Notes: generated by a model not told the origin, from the letters alone. Shown: positions 50,035-62,089, counted from the stretch's first letter. The stretch: 64,000 nucleotides of DNA from Macrobrachium rosenbergii (GCF_040412425.1 NC_089781.1:54069486-54133485), one strand, 5' to 3'. Numbers and translations: made by a program.

Positions 50035-51581
50035 TCATTGCTGTTCCTCTCTCTTTGCTGCTCCGGTTGTAACTCCCATTATGGCACTCCTGGAGAGAGC
50101 ATCAGCTACTTTATTTGTTTTCCCTGCTATGTGTTCAGTTCCTACGGTACTAAACTGTAACAGCCGCTCGATCCAACGAGCCTGGCGAGTGGTTAAATCC
50201 CCTTTCTTGAATAAATCTCTCAGTGGGCGATGATCTGTGTTTATTTTGACTTTATGCCCCAGCAAAAAGTAGCGATGTCTCTCCAGCATCCATAAAATCG
50301 CCAATGCCTCTCTATCGAAGGTACTGTAATTCTTCTCTGCCCCTTTTAATGCTCGTGATGCAAAACAAATTGGTTTTTCATTCCCTGCATCGTCAACTTG
50401 AGGAATCACTCCCCCGATAGCTGTACTGCTTGGGTCGGTGGTTACTAGAAATGGGCGATCGAACTTTGGATACGCCAACAGTTCATTACTAGTGGGTGAA
50501 ATCTTTAATTCTTGAAAAGCTATTTCTTCTTCCTGTCCCCAGTGAAAATCTGACTGTTTCCTCAATGAATCTAGTGGTCTCGCTATTTTACCAAAATCTT
50601 TTATGACTTTATGATAGTAGCCTGTGAGGCCGAGGAAACTGGCTACTTCTTTTGCATTCTTCGTTTGGGGAAATTCTTTGATTGCTGCTACTTTATCTGT
50701 ACAAGGCTTAAGGCCTTCAGATGTTATGATGTGCCCCAAAAATTCAACTTCTTGCAGAAAGAATTTGCATTTGGTTATTCATTTTCATAACGTCGTTTTA
50801 AAGCTTCTAAGACTTCGATAATTCTTCTTATGTTCTTCTACTGTAGCCCCTATTATGATTGTCATCTAAGTATACAAACACGCTATGCCCTAATAGTAAA
50901 GCTAATACGGACATCATAACACGTGAAAAATGGGCAGAAGCGTTCTTTACTCCAGAGGCTGTCTTTTCTTTGCTACTCTCGTCTATAGGTATTTGATGAT
51001 AACCTGACTTTAAATCCAAGGTGGTGAAGAATTTACTATCTCTGACCTTAATCAACAGTTCTTCGATAGAGGGCAATGGGAATGCATTGTCTTTTGTGAT
51101 ACTATTCAACTTTCTGTAATCAACAAAGAGCCTAAGAGAACCATCCTTCTTTTTAACCATCACGAGTGGCGAGACCCAAGGAGATTCACTCTCTCTAATT
51201 GTCCCTTAATTTATTAATTTCGTTCTCTACTCCCAGCTGATAACAAACTGGAATTCTATACGGTTTAGATCTTATGGGTGGTTGATCCCCGGTCTCTATA
51301 ACAAAAGGAAAATTATTTTTTCTGCCTGGGGTTTCGTCGCCAATCGGGATTACATTTTGATAACTTTCTATAATTTCCTTGACAATAATTCGATAAGTAA
51401 CAGGGGTAGACCCATCAGCTCTTCTCAGGAGCCTATCCAGACGTTCTTCACCATGACCCTGATGCGCGCTACTCAAGGTCGCGAGCGTATGAGAAGCATC
51501 TGTTATTTCACAAGGTTGAAGGTCGCATATCGACCCATTGTTTAATACGATACGCTGGTCACTAACGTTAATAAATGGCAC
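50035..51581 (-). pseudogene. Gypsy reverse transcriptase and RNase H region
   Basis: Three frames in order. 51581-51195 holds the linker with PPIRSKPYRIP. 51163-50828 holds the RT fingers and palm: MVKKKDGSLRLFVDYRKLNS, TLDLKSGYHQIPI and FVYLDD, after which the frame shifts. 50739-50035 holds the thumb and RNase H: FLGLTGYYHKVIKDF, FLVTTDPS (first RNase H Asp), NYSTFDREALAILW (Glu), KINTDHRPL (Asp) and VADALSRS at the end. Apart from two or three interruptions, the key residues are largely preserved, so this copy is younger than the plus-strand gypsy. Confidence 0.88.
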
Positions 51582-51949
51582 ATTAACCTCGCCGTGTGTT
51601 ACCTCGATCAGACCCGGAATGATAAAAGCTTCCCATTTCTGATGGGGCTGATCTAAAAACTAAAGTGCCTTCAGGTAAATTCCGTGCGGAAGTCACGGTG
51701 AGGGATGAGAGGGGTCCGGGGTGGTGCCACATCTCCCGCCTCTGGGGGGGTGGGGACTTCCCCTCCACCACCCTTCGGTCTTAGGGAGACTCGTAGACAC
51801 CTCGGTCTCTCCCCCCTCTGTGGGGATTCGTTGTCCTTTTAAATATACTTTGATCCCCTTCCCGTTTGTGCCAGCTATTATTATTTCATTCCTAGACATA
51901 AAATCAATTCCTAAAATAACTGAAATTCCTTCTACTTGTAATGCTGGTA

Positions 51950-52801
51950 CTACATTTCTAGAAGGTATGTGTCACTACTCGCCCATCGATGGTTACCTGC
52001 TGCTTCACAGTCCTCTGGGTTACCATTCGATGGCCGCCTGCTGTACTTCAAACTATACAACCTTTCATAGGCTACACCGACCCTGTCACAAGGTGTTCTT
52101 CTGACAAAGACACACTTGCGCCAGTGTCGACCAACGCCCTTTGCTGCCACTCTCTCACCCATATTTCCACGATGGGCACCGCGACTTCCTTCACGCATTG
52201 AGGGCGGGCGATAGGCTCTTGCATTACCCCTCCCCCCTGCACCCTCAACGTTTGGGTAGGGGCAGTGACAGTTGGTGTAGGACTGTCCACTACTTTTCGG
52301 GGGTTGGTTGACTCCCCTCACTCCCCAACAAGGCGTCCCTTGTTCTTCCAGGGGCACAGTCGTTGTTTGGACCTGATGAGCGTGGGTGAAGTCGGGGGTC
52401 CTCCCGACTCCTCCTCCACGCTGCCTTTCCCTTCCTCTCCTTAGTGTAAGGGGAGCGTTGTTTTGCTGGCCGTCGTCATTTTTTGAACAAGCGTTCACGA
52501 GGTGGTCTGTTGCACTGCATTGAAAACAACGTGGCGGCTGAGTGAGAGAGGGGCACTGGGCCCTCACGTGGCCCTCCCTTGAAGCCCTTCCACACTGCCA
52601 CCAGCGACCAACCATCCTTTTCCCGGCTGGTTTCCCTTTGCCTCTTTGAGGTCCCTGGGTGTGTGACCCTGCCCCTTGGATGGTGGGTGAGGCTGGCTGA
52701 GGACTCACTTGGTCAGGTTGTTTAACTGTTGCAACAAATGGTTGGGAGGTGGTCTGCCCCCTCCCCCTTGCTTGTTGGCGTTGTTCGTGGTTCGTTCGCA
52801 C
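51950..52801 (-). pseudogene. Gypsy gag/protease region
   Basis: An open stretch of 283 codons. Arg/Gly/Gln-rich sequence is followed by two nucleocapsid knuckles: WWQCGRASREGHVRAQC, slightly abnormal because the first Cys is replaced by Trp and there is extra spacing, and CFQCSATDHLVNAC, a perfect CX2CX4HX4C. The protease follows in another frame (52290-52072) with ALVDTGASVSL, the DTGA active-site motif, so a shift lies between them. Gag begins next to the 120-bp tandem repeat at 52795, which may have disrupted its N-terminus. Confidence 0.8.
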
Positions 52802-53148
52802 ACGGACGAGACTGGCTATAGCGTGAAGTCAAATGTGTTCCGTAGAATGTAGGCTCTCATACAGAGACCGTGGGTTTGATTTGTTCAGATGAATATCATT
52901 TTGACTTTATTCGCGCACGGGCGAGATGGGCTGTAGCGCAAAGTTAAGGCATCCCGGAGAATGTTGAGGGGGTTCTCGTTCAGAGACCGTGGCCGTTGAT
53001 TTGTTCAGAAGAACGTAATTTTGGCTTTATTCAATCATGGCGAGACCGACTATAGTGCAAAGTTATAAGGGTTCGTTCCGGAGAACGCTGGGGTTCTCGT
53101 TCAGAGAATGTGGGGTTTTAATTTGCAGGGAAACGTAATTTTGGGTTG
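52795..53148. repeat. 120-bp tandem repeat, three diverged copies
   Basis: Copies begin at TTCGCACACGGACGAG (52795), TTCGCGCACGGGCGAG (52910) and TTCAATCATGGCGAG (53030). Each contains GGAGAAYG or a variant, then CTCGTTCAGAGA.CGTG, GATTTGTTCAGA and ATTTTG. It sits just upstream (minus-strand sense) of the gypsy gag, as leader-region repeats in LTR elements often do. Confidence 0.85.
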
Positions 53149-54207
53149 TTGCACAATGGGTGCGGATTGTTCTTTGTTTGTAAAGGATTGGTGGGGAGCC
53201 CTCGACGTGGGTTAAGTCCGAGAGCCTTGATTGGGTGTCGGAACACTGAATTATTAAAATGGGTAGCGTAAACCTTAATGGAAAAAGGGTTTCTTGGGTT
53301 TGGTGAGAAGCACTTTCTACTGGTGCTGTGGGTTAAGGTTTACATAGTCATACAATTGGGTTGCTCTAGGCAAATAGGTGTACACAAATGTGTGTGTACA
53401 AATGACTTTAGCAGGTTCGTTGTAAAGGACTAATTAAAAATGCTTCTGAAAAGGCTACAATTACAAATCTTAAATCTACCATGCACAAGGCGTTATTTTG
53501 CCTAGATTACGGGCTTGAAGAAATTAAGTTTTACTCTATGATTACCTGACTCGCATGTTATCATGGTTTGCTTTGATGTGGTCGGCGTGTACAGATCCAT
53601 GTGACCATCTGAATGAAAAAAGGGTTGCAGGGGATCTTATAATGGACGAACAATTGTGGGAATGTTTTTCCCTTCTCCCGGCTACTCTGAGATACAAGAG
53701 CAAAAATTTTGTGTGTTCATGTGGATTTATGTAAATGGCTAGAGAACAGCTTTGTAAGTGAAATTTACTTCACTTAACAAAATTAAATGAATCTTGTAAA
53801 TACTAAATATTCCAAGTACGGTTTTGGAAGATGAGAAATGTTAATTTAAATTCTAGTGTGTTTTCTACTACGATCGAGAGAGAGAGAGAGAGAGAGAGCT
53901 GGTGAAATTGCTGGCAGGCTGGAATTCATCGCTCAATTTACTATGTCGCCTAGCTAAAATGGTGGAAGGTAAATTGTCCAGAGCACGTGGGGAAGGGAAT
54001 AATGCACTATTTCCTTTGGTAACACTTTAACACTTCACTGCCTAGCTAGCCTAACATTGACTCATACAAGCTAACATGTGATAGCGACAAAGCTTATGTT
54101 TTGGTAGAACAACATTCTCTCCTCACTGTGAACTATTCTTAGAGCTTGCACGTGGTCTATCTGTTCCCCAACAAATCTTACAGTCACGATTTTGATTGCA
54201 CTAATCT

Positions 54208-54208
<1 letters not shown>
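53149..54208. other. Unassigned sequence, possibly the gypsy leader or LTR
   Basis: A short (GA)n run lies at 53876-53899. No coding signal. ATTACAAATCTTAAAT at 53459 also occurs at 48323, on the far side of the gypsy coding region. This is a possible but weak hint of paired LTRs. Confidence 0.35.

Positions 54209-54268
<60 letters not shown>
54209..54268. repeat. (TA)n array
   Basis: Pure TA run of about 58 bp. Confidence 0.95.
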
Positions 54269-54271
<3 letters not shown>

Positions 54272-55329
54272 AATGAACCGTAGTTGGTTCAGCAGGCTCT
54301 TAAATACAAAAAAAAAGTACGGGACTGGAATGACTGGCAGAAATTGAGGCAGACAAGGGAGGAAGGAGCTGAACAAAACGATAAAGTAAACTTAAACTAA
54401 TTTATTATAATAAAGTATATACATATTTACAAGTGAGTCAGGTTCGGTTCAAAAATCAAATAAATTACATACTCAGTATTACCATAAATGAAATATGATT
54501 ACCAGCAGCAAAGTTAACTACCATGATGAGTCCATCAAAATATAAATGCATCAAATTCATAAGTCAGTTCCAAATCAAAATAACACTGATGTAGCCAAAC
54601 CAAAGGTACTCTATGAAAGACAAACACATTACATTAACAAAACAGTAAGCATTATAAGTGAACAACACTTTGGCTACGTCACAAAATATAAACAAAACAC
54701 ACCATAAACAACGTGATCAAGCAGCATCAAACATAATACAAAAATAGCATAAATAATTAAGCAACACACATGATCATAAATAATAAAGCAGCATAATACC
54801 AATACAACAGTAGAAATACCAATATAATGGTATAAGTAATACCAGTGCAACCTCGTGCAGCACAAAAACACAACAGACAATCTACACAGATGTCGAGACC
54901 AAACAAAGGTCGAAGAGGACAAACACCCTTGAACAATGCCATATACGATCATCGAAAACCACCCCATGACGGCCAACAGGAACATCTCCAAAAACGACAG
55001 ATGATCGGCAGAGTCAAGGCAACAGCAAGACTGCTGTCAAACAGGAACAACACTGCTCCACTGATGGACACGGTTCAGCCATCAACGTCATCCTCCAACT
55101 GCAGAGGGCCACAGGTAGCGAATACTTGCAGTTCCAAAGTACTCAAAGAAGCTGCTATGCTCTCAAGAACCTGACTCACTGCTATTCCAAACCTGACTGA
55201 CGCTCTCGAAGACACCGAGATAGATGTCAACTCCTACAGAGTGCAAAGAAAACAAAAAAGTAAGGAGGCAACAACCCACCAAGGGAACAATCAGCAAACG
55301 ATTGCCCCATCAAAAGTACTAAACCTCAA

Positions 55330-55330
<1 letters not shown>
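54269..55330. other. Unidentified repeat-like segment between two TA arrays
   Basis: It begins TGTAATGAACCGTAGTTGG immediately after a TA array and ends at another TA array. A 109-codon plus-strand frame (54845-55174) is rich in Gln, Asn and Arg and has no recognised domain. The AC-rich composition and the TGT start suggest a retroelement fragment or solo LTR, but no second copy is in the window. Confidence 0.35.

Positions 55331-55421
<91 letters not shown>
55331..55421. repeat. (TA)n array
   Basis: Pure TA run of about 90 bp. Confidence 0.95.
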
Positions 55422-55422
<1 letters not shown>

Positions 55423-56990
55423 CACTGTATTTATACTGTGGAACTCCGTTTGATTGTGTGCTGAGGATTTTATGCCAAGGATCGTTTCTTGTCTTGCATC
55501 TAGCTTTAGCGTGGCTAGTAGCTGATAGCTGCAAGTTGCAAGGGGCAAGGATTCTAGCTTGCAACATTGCAGGTTGCAAGATCTGGATATTTGGTCGCCA
55601 CTGTTATTGTTTTGCCTGCAAGGGAGCTTGGATTCTGAACAGGGAAAATACCTTTATGCTTTCTCCAAAAGAATGCTTCACTTACCATGGAAAATCTATT
55701 ATATCTGACCACAACAGAAAAGAAAAGGAGCTGAATACCTTTACTTAATGGGGAGAAACTGCAGAAAAACACTTAGGTTCACTTTAAATTCCCTTATATT
55801 TACATTAGCAACAAAATCAGAAGAATGGAGATTAACTAAGGCAGGGAAACAAGGTCCTGCTAAATGACTAATTCACGTTAACAAAACAATAATTGCAAGG
55901 TGCCGAAGAAATCCACTTCAGTGGCACTGTAGGGTTAAATGGCCATGATTGGGATCATGGCAAGCAGGGCATAATCAGAGGGAAGGTTCCACAGCAAGCA
56001 TCTCCATCTGCAATGGAGAATGTACAAGTTCATGTGATGGAAAGAAATAGCGTAGTCAAAAGTTGAGAAGGGCACAGAAGATGCCAAGGTATTTCATTTT
56101 ACGACACTGAAACACTTATGAGTTTTAATTAATGCACTGGAATAATGGTCAGGTCTAGCATGGAAATTTGCACTTTGAAAATGAAATGGAAAATGCAGTA
56201 AAAGAATATTAAGTTCGTGACTAATTAAGAAATACCTCTGATCATGGTATATTACCTTTGTTGGAGAGTTGTCATTACCGTAGATAAGAATGGAGGAGGA
56301 ATTAAGGGGGGCTTTCACTGGTAGGAAAACTTGGGCTTGAGCAAGGTAGCCACGTGTCGGGAATATGGCCCAGGAGGAGCAGGGTCAAAGGGAAGCTGTT
56401 TTTGGGTATGCAGCCAAGATGCCTCTGTCTGAGTTCTCTAAGTTCTGCTTTCTTGTGGGCCGTTGTCGGCCCTTACATGTCTTCGGAAGATTAACTTCCC
56501 ACTCTCTCCTGACACTCCATTTTCTATGATTGCACCTGCAGATTGTTGGTGGTCTTCCTTTGACCTGGTCGCCACATGACAGGGTTGAGGGCCATGTGGT
56601 CAGTTGCTAAGGGCCTCTGAACTTTCTCTTTGAGTTAATCTTCTCCACTGGCTTATCTTAGCCTAAGGCAGGGATTTGTCTCCAAACAGCTTTGTTCCTG
56701 GAAAGAGAGGTATTCAGGCAGCCACGGGTCCAAAGAATCGGGGATTAAGGAGTGTCCATGGAGCAATAAGTTTGAGATGAATCATGAAAAAGGGGCAAAT
56801 GCTTTCCATAGCCTTCCTGTCAGTCAGCAGTATGATGAGAAGTGACTGTGCTCTGTGCTTCTTGAACTGAATAAAACAGTTTTAGTTTTTTGCATTACTT
56901 TTCTTACAGGGATAAAGGTTTATATTTGATTTTATTTCCTTCTGTAAAGCTAGGCGGGAGAGTTAGCTTGGGAAGGGTGTCCCTTCTTAG

Positions 56991-56993
<3 letters not shown>
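55422..56993. other. Intronic sequence without recognised features
   Basis: The left part repeats GTTGCAAG/GCTTGCAA words (55530-55580). No domain-bearing frame was found on either strand. Confidence 0.4.
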
Positions 56994-57056
<63 letters not shown>

Positions 57057-57131
57057 CTATATATATATATATATATATATATAATTATAATTATATATAG
57101 TATATTATATATATTATATATATTTATATAT

Positions 57132-57197
<66 letters not shown>

Positions 57198-57234
57198 ATT
57201 ATAATTGATAAGTGCTTTGACTTAATATTTTACA

Positions 57235-57298
<64 letters not shown>

Positions 57299-57364
57299 AT
57301 ATTTTTAATATGAATAAATAAATAAATAAATAAGGATCATCCCAGGTGTCACGAATATCGTGAC

Positions 57365-57395
<31 letters not shown>

Positions 57396-57411
57396 TTCAT
57401 ATTAAAATATT

Positions 57412-57500
<89 letters not shown>

Positions 57501-57548
57501 TTAGGTGTGTGTTAAAATATTAAGTCAAAGCACTTATCAATTATAATT
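56994..57548. repeat. TA-array cluster containing a large palindrome
   Basis: TA runs lie at about 56994-57050, 57058-57082, 57136-57194, 57238-57295 and 57416-57478, with an AC run at 57479-57500. Within it, ATTATAATTGATAAGTGC (57198) is complementary to GCACTTATCAATTATAAT (ending 57548), and TGTAATATTTTTAATATG (57295) to CATATTAAAATATTACA (ending about 57414). The arms meet at (AATA)n/(TTAT)n and a central hairpin GTCACGA..TCGTGAC (57348-57364). Confidence 0.92.
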
Positions 57549-59408
57549 CCCCTGGGTTGCAAGGTATTACCAATGTATAGTGAATTTAATATTAAACAAG
57601 AGGAGGAACCTTGCCTTTGAATAATTCTGACAGATTCCCTCTCTACAAATTTGCCTAGTTGGTGTGGGATGGATCTTCATTAGGTGTCAACTACAAGGAG
57701 AATTCTTGGTATAGAGTCCAGAAAGATGCATTGTTTGCTTTCCTTTAAGACTCCATTACCATATAACTTAACTCTTGCTTTAAGGGATCTCCATAGACCC
57801 TTAAGAGGCAGTTGGAGAGGTATGGCACTGCCATTACAGCACACCATCTTTGCAGTTCATTCTCGTTTCCTGCTTCCTCAGGAAAAGAAGTGTTGTTCCA
57901 TTGCGTGGCATAGGCTCCACTATGCCTTCCTCTTCCTTCTAGCCTTGCTTTCTTCCCTTGTACTGAATGTCAGTTCTCATAACTCTTCCATATCCTCCCT
58001 CCCGCAGAATCTGGAAGAAATGAGAGATATCTCCTTACAATCTTCAGATTACAACTAGTATTTCCTTAGATTCTCTTAGCTTCTTTTAGGCCAACTATGG
58101 AATAGATCTGTTTTGATTTATGTTCAGCCTTACAACCACCTCATCTAATTCTATCTGTTAGGTTTGAAGAGGAATTTTCAGTCACCTGTGTTTGGAAGTT
58201 TTCAAATAGAATGCGTGGAATTCCACACTTGGTTTTACTCCCGCAGTCCTTTTGTCAGGTCATGGTACCCCTACCTCTTCCTACCTAGGCACCAGCATAA
58301 TAGAGGGTGAGCTTGGCACCTCCTCCCTCTTCTGACCCTGTGGTCTTTGCACAAAATTTCCAGTCTTTTTACAAGCAAAAGACCTGGTTTCTTCCTTTTT
58401 TCAGCAGACAGGGTTTGAAGTCACTCTAAACCCTGTTGAAGGGAACTTTGGTTTTAAGTATTGAGGATAGGATTCTGACTGACTTACCTCTCTCCTCTTT
58501 CTACATGAGGACATGAGTAGTTCCCTGGATGCTTTCTCTCTGTCCATACAATGGTGTTTCAACTTTTTTGCAGCTTTTCATCACTCCACTCTACAAGTTT
58601 GCATCTAGGCCGTGTTCTCTTCTTTGCAGCCTTCCCAGCTGTTGGCCAGCCAACTTTTGTTCTTTAGCAAGAAAGGGCGGGGGAGAGTTGTAGAGCGTTA
58701 TCATTCATTCCCCGGAATGACAGGGTTCCCTGGGTCTTTTCTAGAGTACAGTTCAATGTGGTAAACTAAACTCTGGCACAAGGCCTTCGCTACCTTCTGC
58801 ATCCCTGTGCCAGGCTATACACATGGCCTAGAATTTGACAATTCCAGTGAGTGTTTGAATGTTCCTTCATTCTTCCACTAGAAGCAGAGACTTTCAGGAT
58901 GTGGCAGAGATTGACATCACATGTTCCTCAGACTTCTGGAACACTGCTAATCCATTCCATGAAACTGTCCTACCACCTCAGGGTAAGTATCCTGTTTAAA
59001 AGGTGGAGTTTTATGGTTTCATTATACAGATAATAAGCATTTCTTCTTAATATACATACCAACAAGAGAATTTTATCATAATCTCACCTCAACCACCCTT
59101 GGAAAGTCCCTGTAAGCCAAAGGAAAATGTTGGGTTACTGACAAAAGTAGGCAATAACCCACTTCTCACCTGCACCACCACCACTTAATTGCCTTCTCAC
59201 AAGCTTATGCCAGGAATGCTGGATTTTGAAGAATCATGTTTTTTTAGGTAGGCAAAATACCAGTTCTGATTAAGATTTGGTATATTTCCTTCCTAGGATA
59301 TATCATCTTTTTTTCTACAGCTTATTTACGAGTATTTTTTCATGGTGTAAACTTTTATTGAGATTTCCAGAGAAATGATTATTTTGGTATGTTGCCATCG
59401 TATAAGGT

Positions 59409-59409
<1 letters not shown>
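57549..59409. other. Intronic sequence without recognised features
   Basis: A 124-codon frame at 57684-58058 and several smaller frames lack recognisable motifs. The composition is C+T-rich. It may be old repeat material. Confidence 0.4.

Positions 59410-59481
<72 letters not shown>
59410..59481. repeat. (TC)n microsatellite
   Basis: TC run of about 72 bp. The minus-strand Arg-Glu frame is an artefact. Confidence 0.95.
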
Positions 59482-59485
<4 letters not shown>

Positions 59486-59878
59486 AAAGAGTATGATATG
59501 AACAAGGATCATCTGGTTAGCTCCCTAAGTGTTTTTATTACACTTACCTAAAAAAAGTGATAAACTAAAATATAACTATTGTGCAGTCTTGATGCGTACT
59601 CAAAAATGAAATATTTGCATACTGGAACACTTTCCAGACATTAAAATAATCTATATGAAGGAATGCTGCTCAGGAAATTGTTTATGAGTATTTTATATAT
59701 ATTGAACCTTATGTAAATTATGCAGTTTATAGGCTACATATTACTCAGCTATATCAGACGGTAATAAAAAAACAACTAAAACTAGTTGCCTCAGGTGTTT
59801 TATTTGTTAACTGGTGAAAATTCATTTACTGCGTTACAAGCATCATAACTTTGTCAAGACTTAACTTACAAATGGATT

Positions 59879-60175
59879 GTGCTTGCTAACACAGTTTTAA
59901 CCACCGAAAGCACTGCCAGAAATATGCTGAGTCCCTGCACATGTACAGTAGGTGTTGAGGAAAATGAAGATGCTGAGAGAGAAGCCAGTGCTGCAGACAC
60001 TATGACTAGATCAAATATAACTGCCCCTGGCCGTGATTTTTTATCATCTCTAAAATCCAGCATCTGTAGTAAATGGCAGGTGCTGCTGAGTAATGACAAT
60101 GGTGAATTAAAAAGATTAAACAGACTGCTGGATGGTGGTGCTTTTCATTCTAAGAAGATTCACGCATTGAGGTAA
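59879..60175 (+). CDS. Orphan 98-codon frame, possible alternative exon or element scrap
   Basis: The peptide has balanced, protein-like composition: an acidic stretch (EENEDAEREASAADT), then SSICSKWQVLLSNDNGELKR and a short tail ending at a TAA. I do not recognise it. An acceptor-like GCTAACACAG ends at 59894 and a donor-like GTAATA starts at 60172. Incoming phase would match the upstream exon (phase 1), but outgoing phase 2 does not match the next exon. If real, it would be an alternative terminal exon cutting the SH2 domain short, or a fragment of a different gene or transposon. Confidence 0.25.
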   Translation: MLANTVLTTESTARNMLSPCTCTVGVEENEDAEREASAADTMTRSNITAPGRDFLSSLKSSICSKWQVLLSNDNGELKRLNRLLDGGAFHSKKIHALR

Positions 60176-61454
60176 TATTATCTAATGTAGGAATTTGGTC
60201 ATGCTCATCTGACCCATTGCAGAACAATCAAACATATCTTTAACTTCAACTAGCAACATAGATGAGGTACTGAAACAATTCCTTGAAAGAAATTTTGTCA
60301 GACTTTTCATGATTTTCAGTTTATATAATTTTTAGACTTTTAAGGAATTGCAGAATATGAAATAAGGTCTAATTCATTCAATAAGAATATTAACTCAGTG
60401 ATCTGTTTAAACTATTGATAGAAATAGCAATCTAAGGGCTTACCGTTAGAGGATACTGGACTCTCGTTTCTCAGATTTTCTCAAATGCAAAGGAAATATT
60501 GCCACTCTCACTTATAAAGCAGCTGTGTCAGTATTGCCATAAACCCATAACCAAAATGACTGTTAAGCCTTTAAGATGGGACCTGTCTTTCTTGAAAAGT
60601 TTAGCAGTAGCACCAAATAAACCTTAAGAAATTAATCCTTACAAGACAAAAATTGTCATACTATTAAGCATGTTTATTTTTCCTAAAAAGCAAAGTAAAC
60701 TTTTTCATTCCAAACCCATAACTTATATTTGAAAGACATTTCCCCTGCCCCACCCTCCAGAACGAGCTGGATTGCCTAGTGAGACCTACCAGGCCACACA
60801 GAAAACTTTCTTTTTCATGCGGGAAAGTTGGAAACATTTTGTGACACTACAATATATAGGTTTGTAGCAAAAGATAAGTTTTGCTTTTTATATTAGAATA
60901 ACTACATGTTAAACAGTGATCAGTATCATCAGAACCAAACAATAACTTGTAAAATTACATCACATTAAGATTATTGGTAGCAGGACATAACAATGAACAA
61001 TTGCCCTCTGCATTCACATCCACAGAATAATTCAGTAAAACTTCTTGAACTGGTATTTGTATACTAGCAGCAGCAAGAAATTCCATCTTCAAAGGGACTT
61101 GCGCTAGACGTAACTTTATAGGATGAAATGGTATTGGTGAGAGAAATAAAGAATGCAAAATTAGAATGGGAAGTATTACAGTCACACTATCGTGCCGTGC
61201 TTTCATCGAGCTTATAGAATGAAATAATTTACCATATTGTTTACCAACACTTGAAACCTATAGCGTATACATAAATTACTCTAACAAGTTTAAATTTTAT
61301 TTAGGGAAATCTGGAAAGTAGTACGCAGGATAGAAAATGGATGATTTGGTTCATAGTCAGACGCTGATGTTAAAGTTCAAGTTGAAGCTCTTAGGTGATA
61401 CGTTGGTACCTGAGGACTAATGTTTCAGTTCAAATTCGTTTCTATGAGTATTTG
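60176..61454. other. Intronic sequence without recognised features
   Basis: Only short frames without motifs. No repeats seen. Confidence 0.4.
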
Positions 61455-61735
61455 GAGCCCTTCGTTGGCTGAGTCGGTAGAGCTTTGGACTATCACTCGA
61501 TGGGCCGGAGTTCAAATCCCCCGGCCGGCTGATGAAGAGTTAGAGGAATTTATTTCTGGTGATAGAAATTCATTTCTCGCTATAATGTGGTTTGGGTTCC
61601 ACAATAAGCTGTAGGTCCCGTTGCTAAGTAACCAGTTGGTTCTTAGCCACGTAAAATAAGTCTAATCCTTCGGGCCAGCCCTAGGAGGGCTGTTAATCAG
61701 CTCAGTGGTCTGGTAAAACTAAGGTATACTTAACT
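61455..61735 (+). mobile_element. tRNA-derived SINE, near full length
   Basis: The head resembles a tRNA gene: an A-box-like GGCTGAGTCGGTAGAGC (about 61467-61483) and a B-box-like GAGTTCAAATCC (61508-61519). The body contains TTATTTCTGGTGATAGAAAT, TTCATTTCTCGCTATAATG, AGCCACGTAAAATAAGTC and CTCAGTGGTCTGG, and ends near ACTAAGGTATACTTAAC. Sequence beyond the head cannot fold as a tRNA, so this is a retroposed element and not a tRNA gene. I recognise the family from decapod genomes. Related pieces lie at 42904-42961 and, scrambled, at 10780-11075 and 11320-11450. Confidence 0.85.
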
Positions 61736-61937
61736 TTTTATGAGTATTTGGAAGAATTTAACTTGTAGAATACAGAATAATTGGAGTTTCAATTAAAATT
61801 CGTTTACAGTGTATGAGTATTTGAAGCAATTTAACAGATTGGCAATTTGTAAAACATATGTCAGCAAATTATCACAAAGGTAAATTAGGCCCCTTTTGAA
61901 CTGAGATACTTAATATTAATTAAGTTTAATTTTGCAG

Positions 61938-62089
61938 CTGCTGATGGAGTCTTCTTGATACGACCCTCTACACGCTCAAGTGATCCTCTGACTCTCTGCT
62001 TGCAGTACGGTGGCAGAACATACAATATCAATATAAGGAGGCGAAATGATGCTCATTATGCACTGGGAACAGAAAAAGTTAATGAGATG
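61938..62089 (+). CDS. Internal exon of SH2 adaptor gene: core of the SH2 domain
   Basis: This 152-nt exon lies between a TTTAATTTTGCAG acceptor and a GTGAGA donor (62090). Incoming phase 1 completes a GCT codon, and it ends in phase 0. It reads AADGVFLIRPSTRSSDP, then LTLCLQYGGRTYNINIRRR and DAHYALGTEKVNEM. FLIRPS is the FLVR-type strand with the invariant phosphotyrosine-binding Arg. The YNI.IR...YALG...NE pattern is closest, of the SH2 families I know, to SLP-76/BLNK/CLNK. The rest of the domain (helix alpha-B and end) must be in an exon beyond 64000. With the exon at 44296 it forms one continuous domain, which is strong support for the gene model. Confidence 0.88.

Larger units (their letters stand above)
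48400..52801 (-). mobile_element. Second Ty3/gypsy retrotransposon, minus strand, broken
   Basis: Gag, protease, reverse transcriptase, RNase H and integrase occur right to left in adjacent frames interrupted by stops and shifts. Its sequence is clearly different from the plus-strand gypsy at 23.65 kb (different RT, protease and integrase motifs), so it is another lineage. LTRs could not be identified with confidence, and the stated limits cover the coding region only. Confidence 0.85.
44749..61937 (+). other. Intron of about 17.2 kb in the SH2 adaptor gene
   Basis: It lies between the GTATGT donor at 44749 and the TTTAATTTTGCAG acceptor ending at 61937, and interrupts the SH2 domain just before the FLIR strand. 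Contents are long TA arrays, an IS630-like transposon, a minus-strand gypsy element, a palindrome and a SINE. Confidence 0.7.

Noticed and set aside
51714..52104. 127-codon plus-strand frame
   Set aside because: Antisense to the gypsy gag-protease region on the minus strand.
53459..53474. 16-bp match to 48323 as evidence of LTRs for the minus-strand gypsy
   Set aside because: Too short and AT-rich to distinguish from chance; no longer direct repeat was found around it.
61464..61530. Functional tRNA gene
   Set aside because: A- and B-box-like sequences are present, but no acceptor stem pairs across the right distance and the sequence continues into the SINE body found elsewhere.
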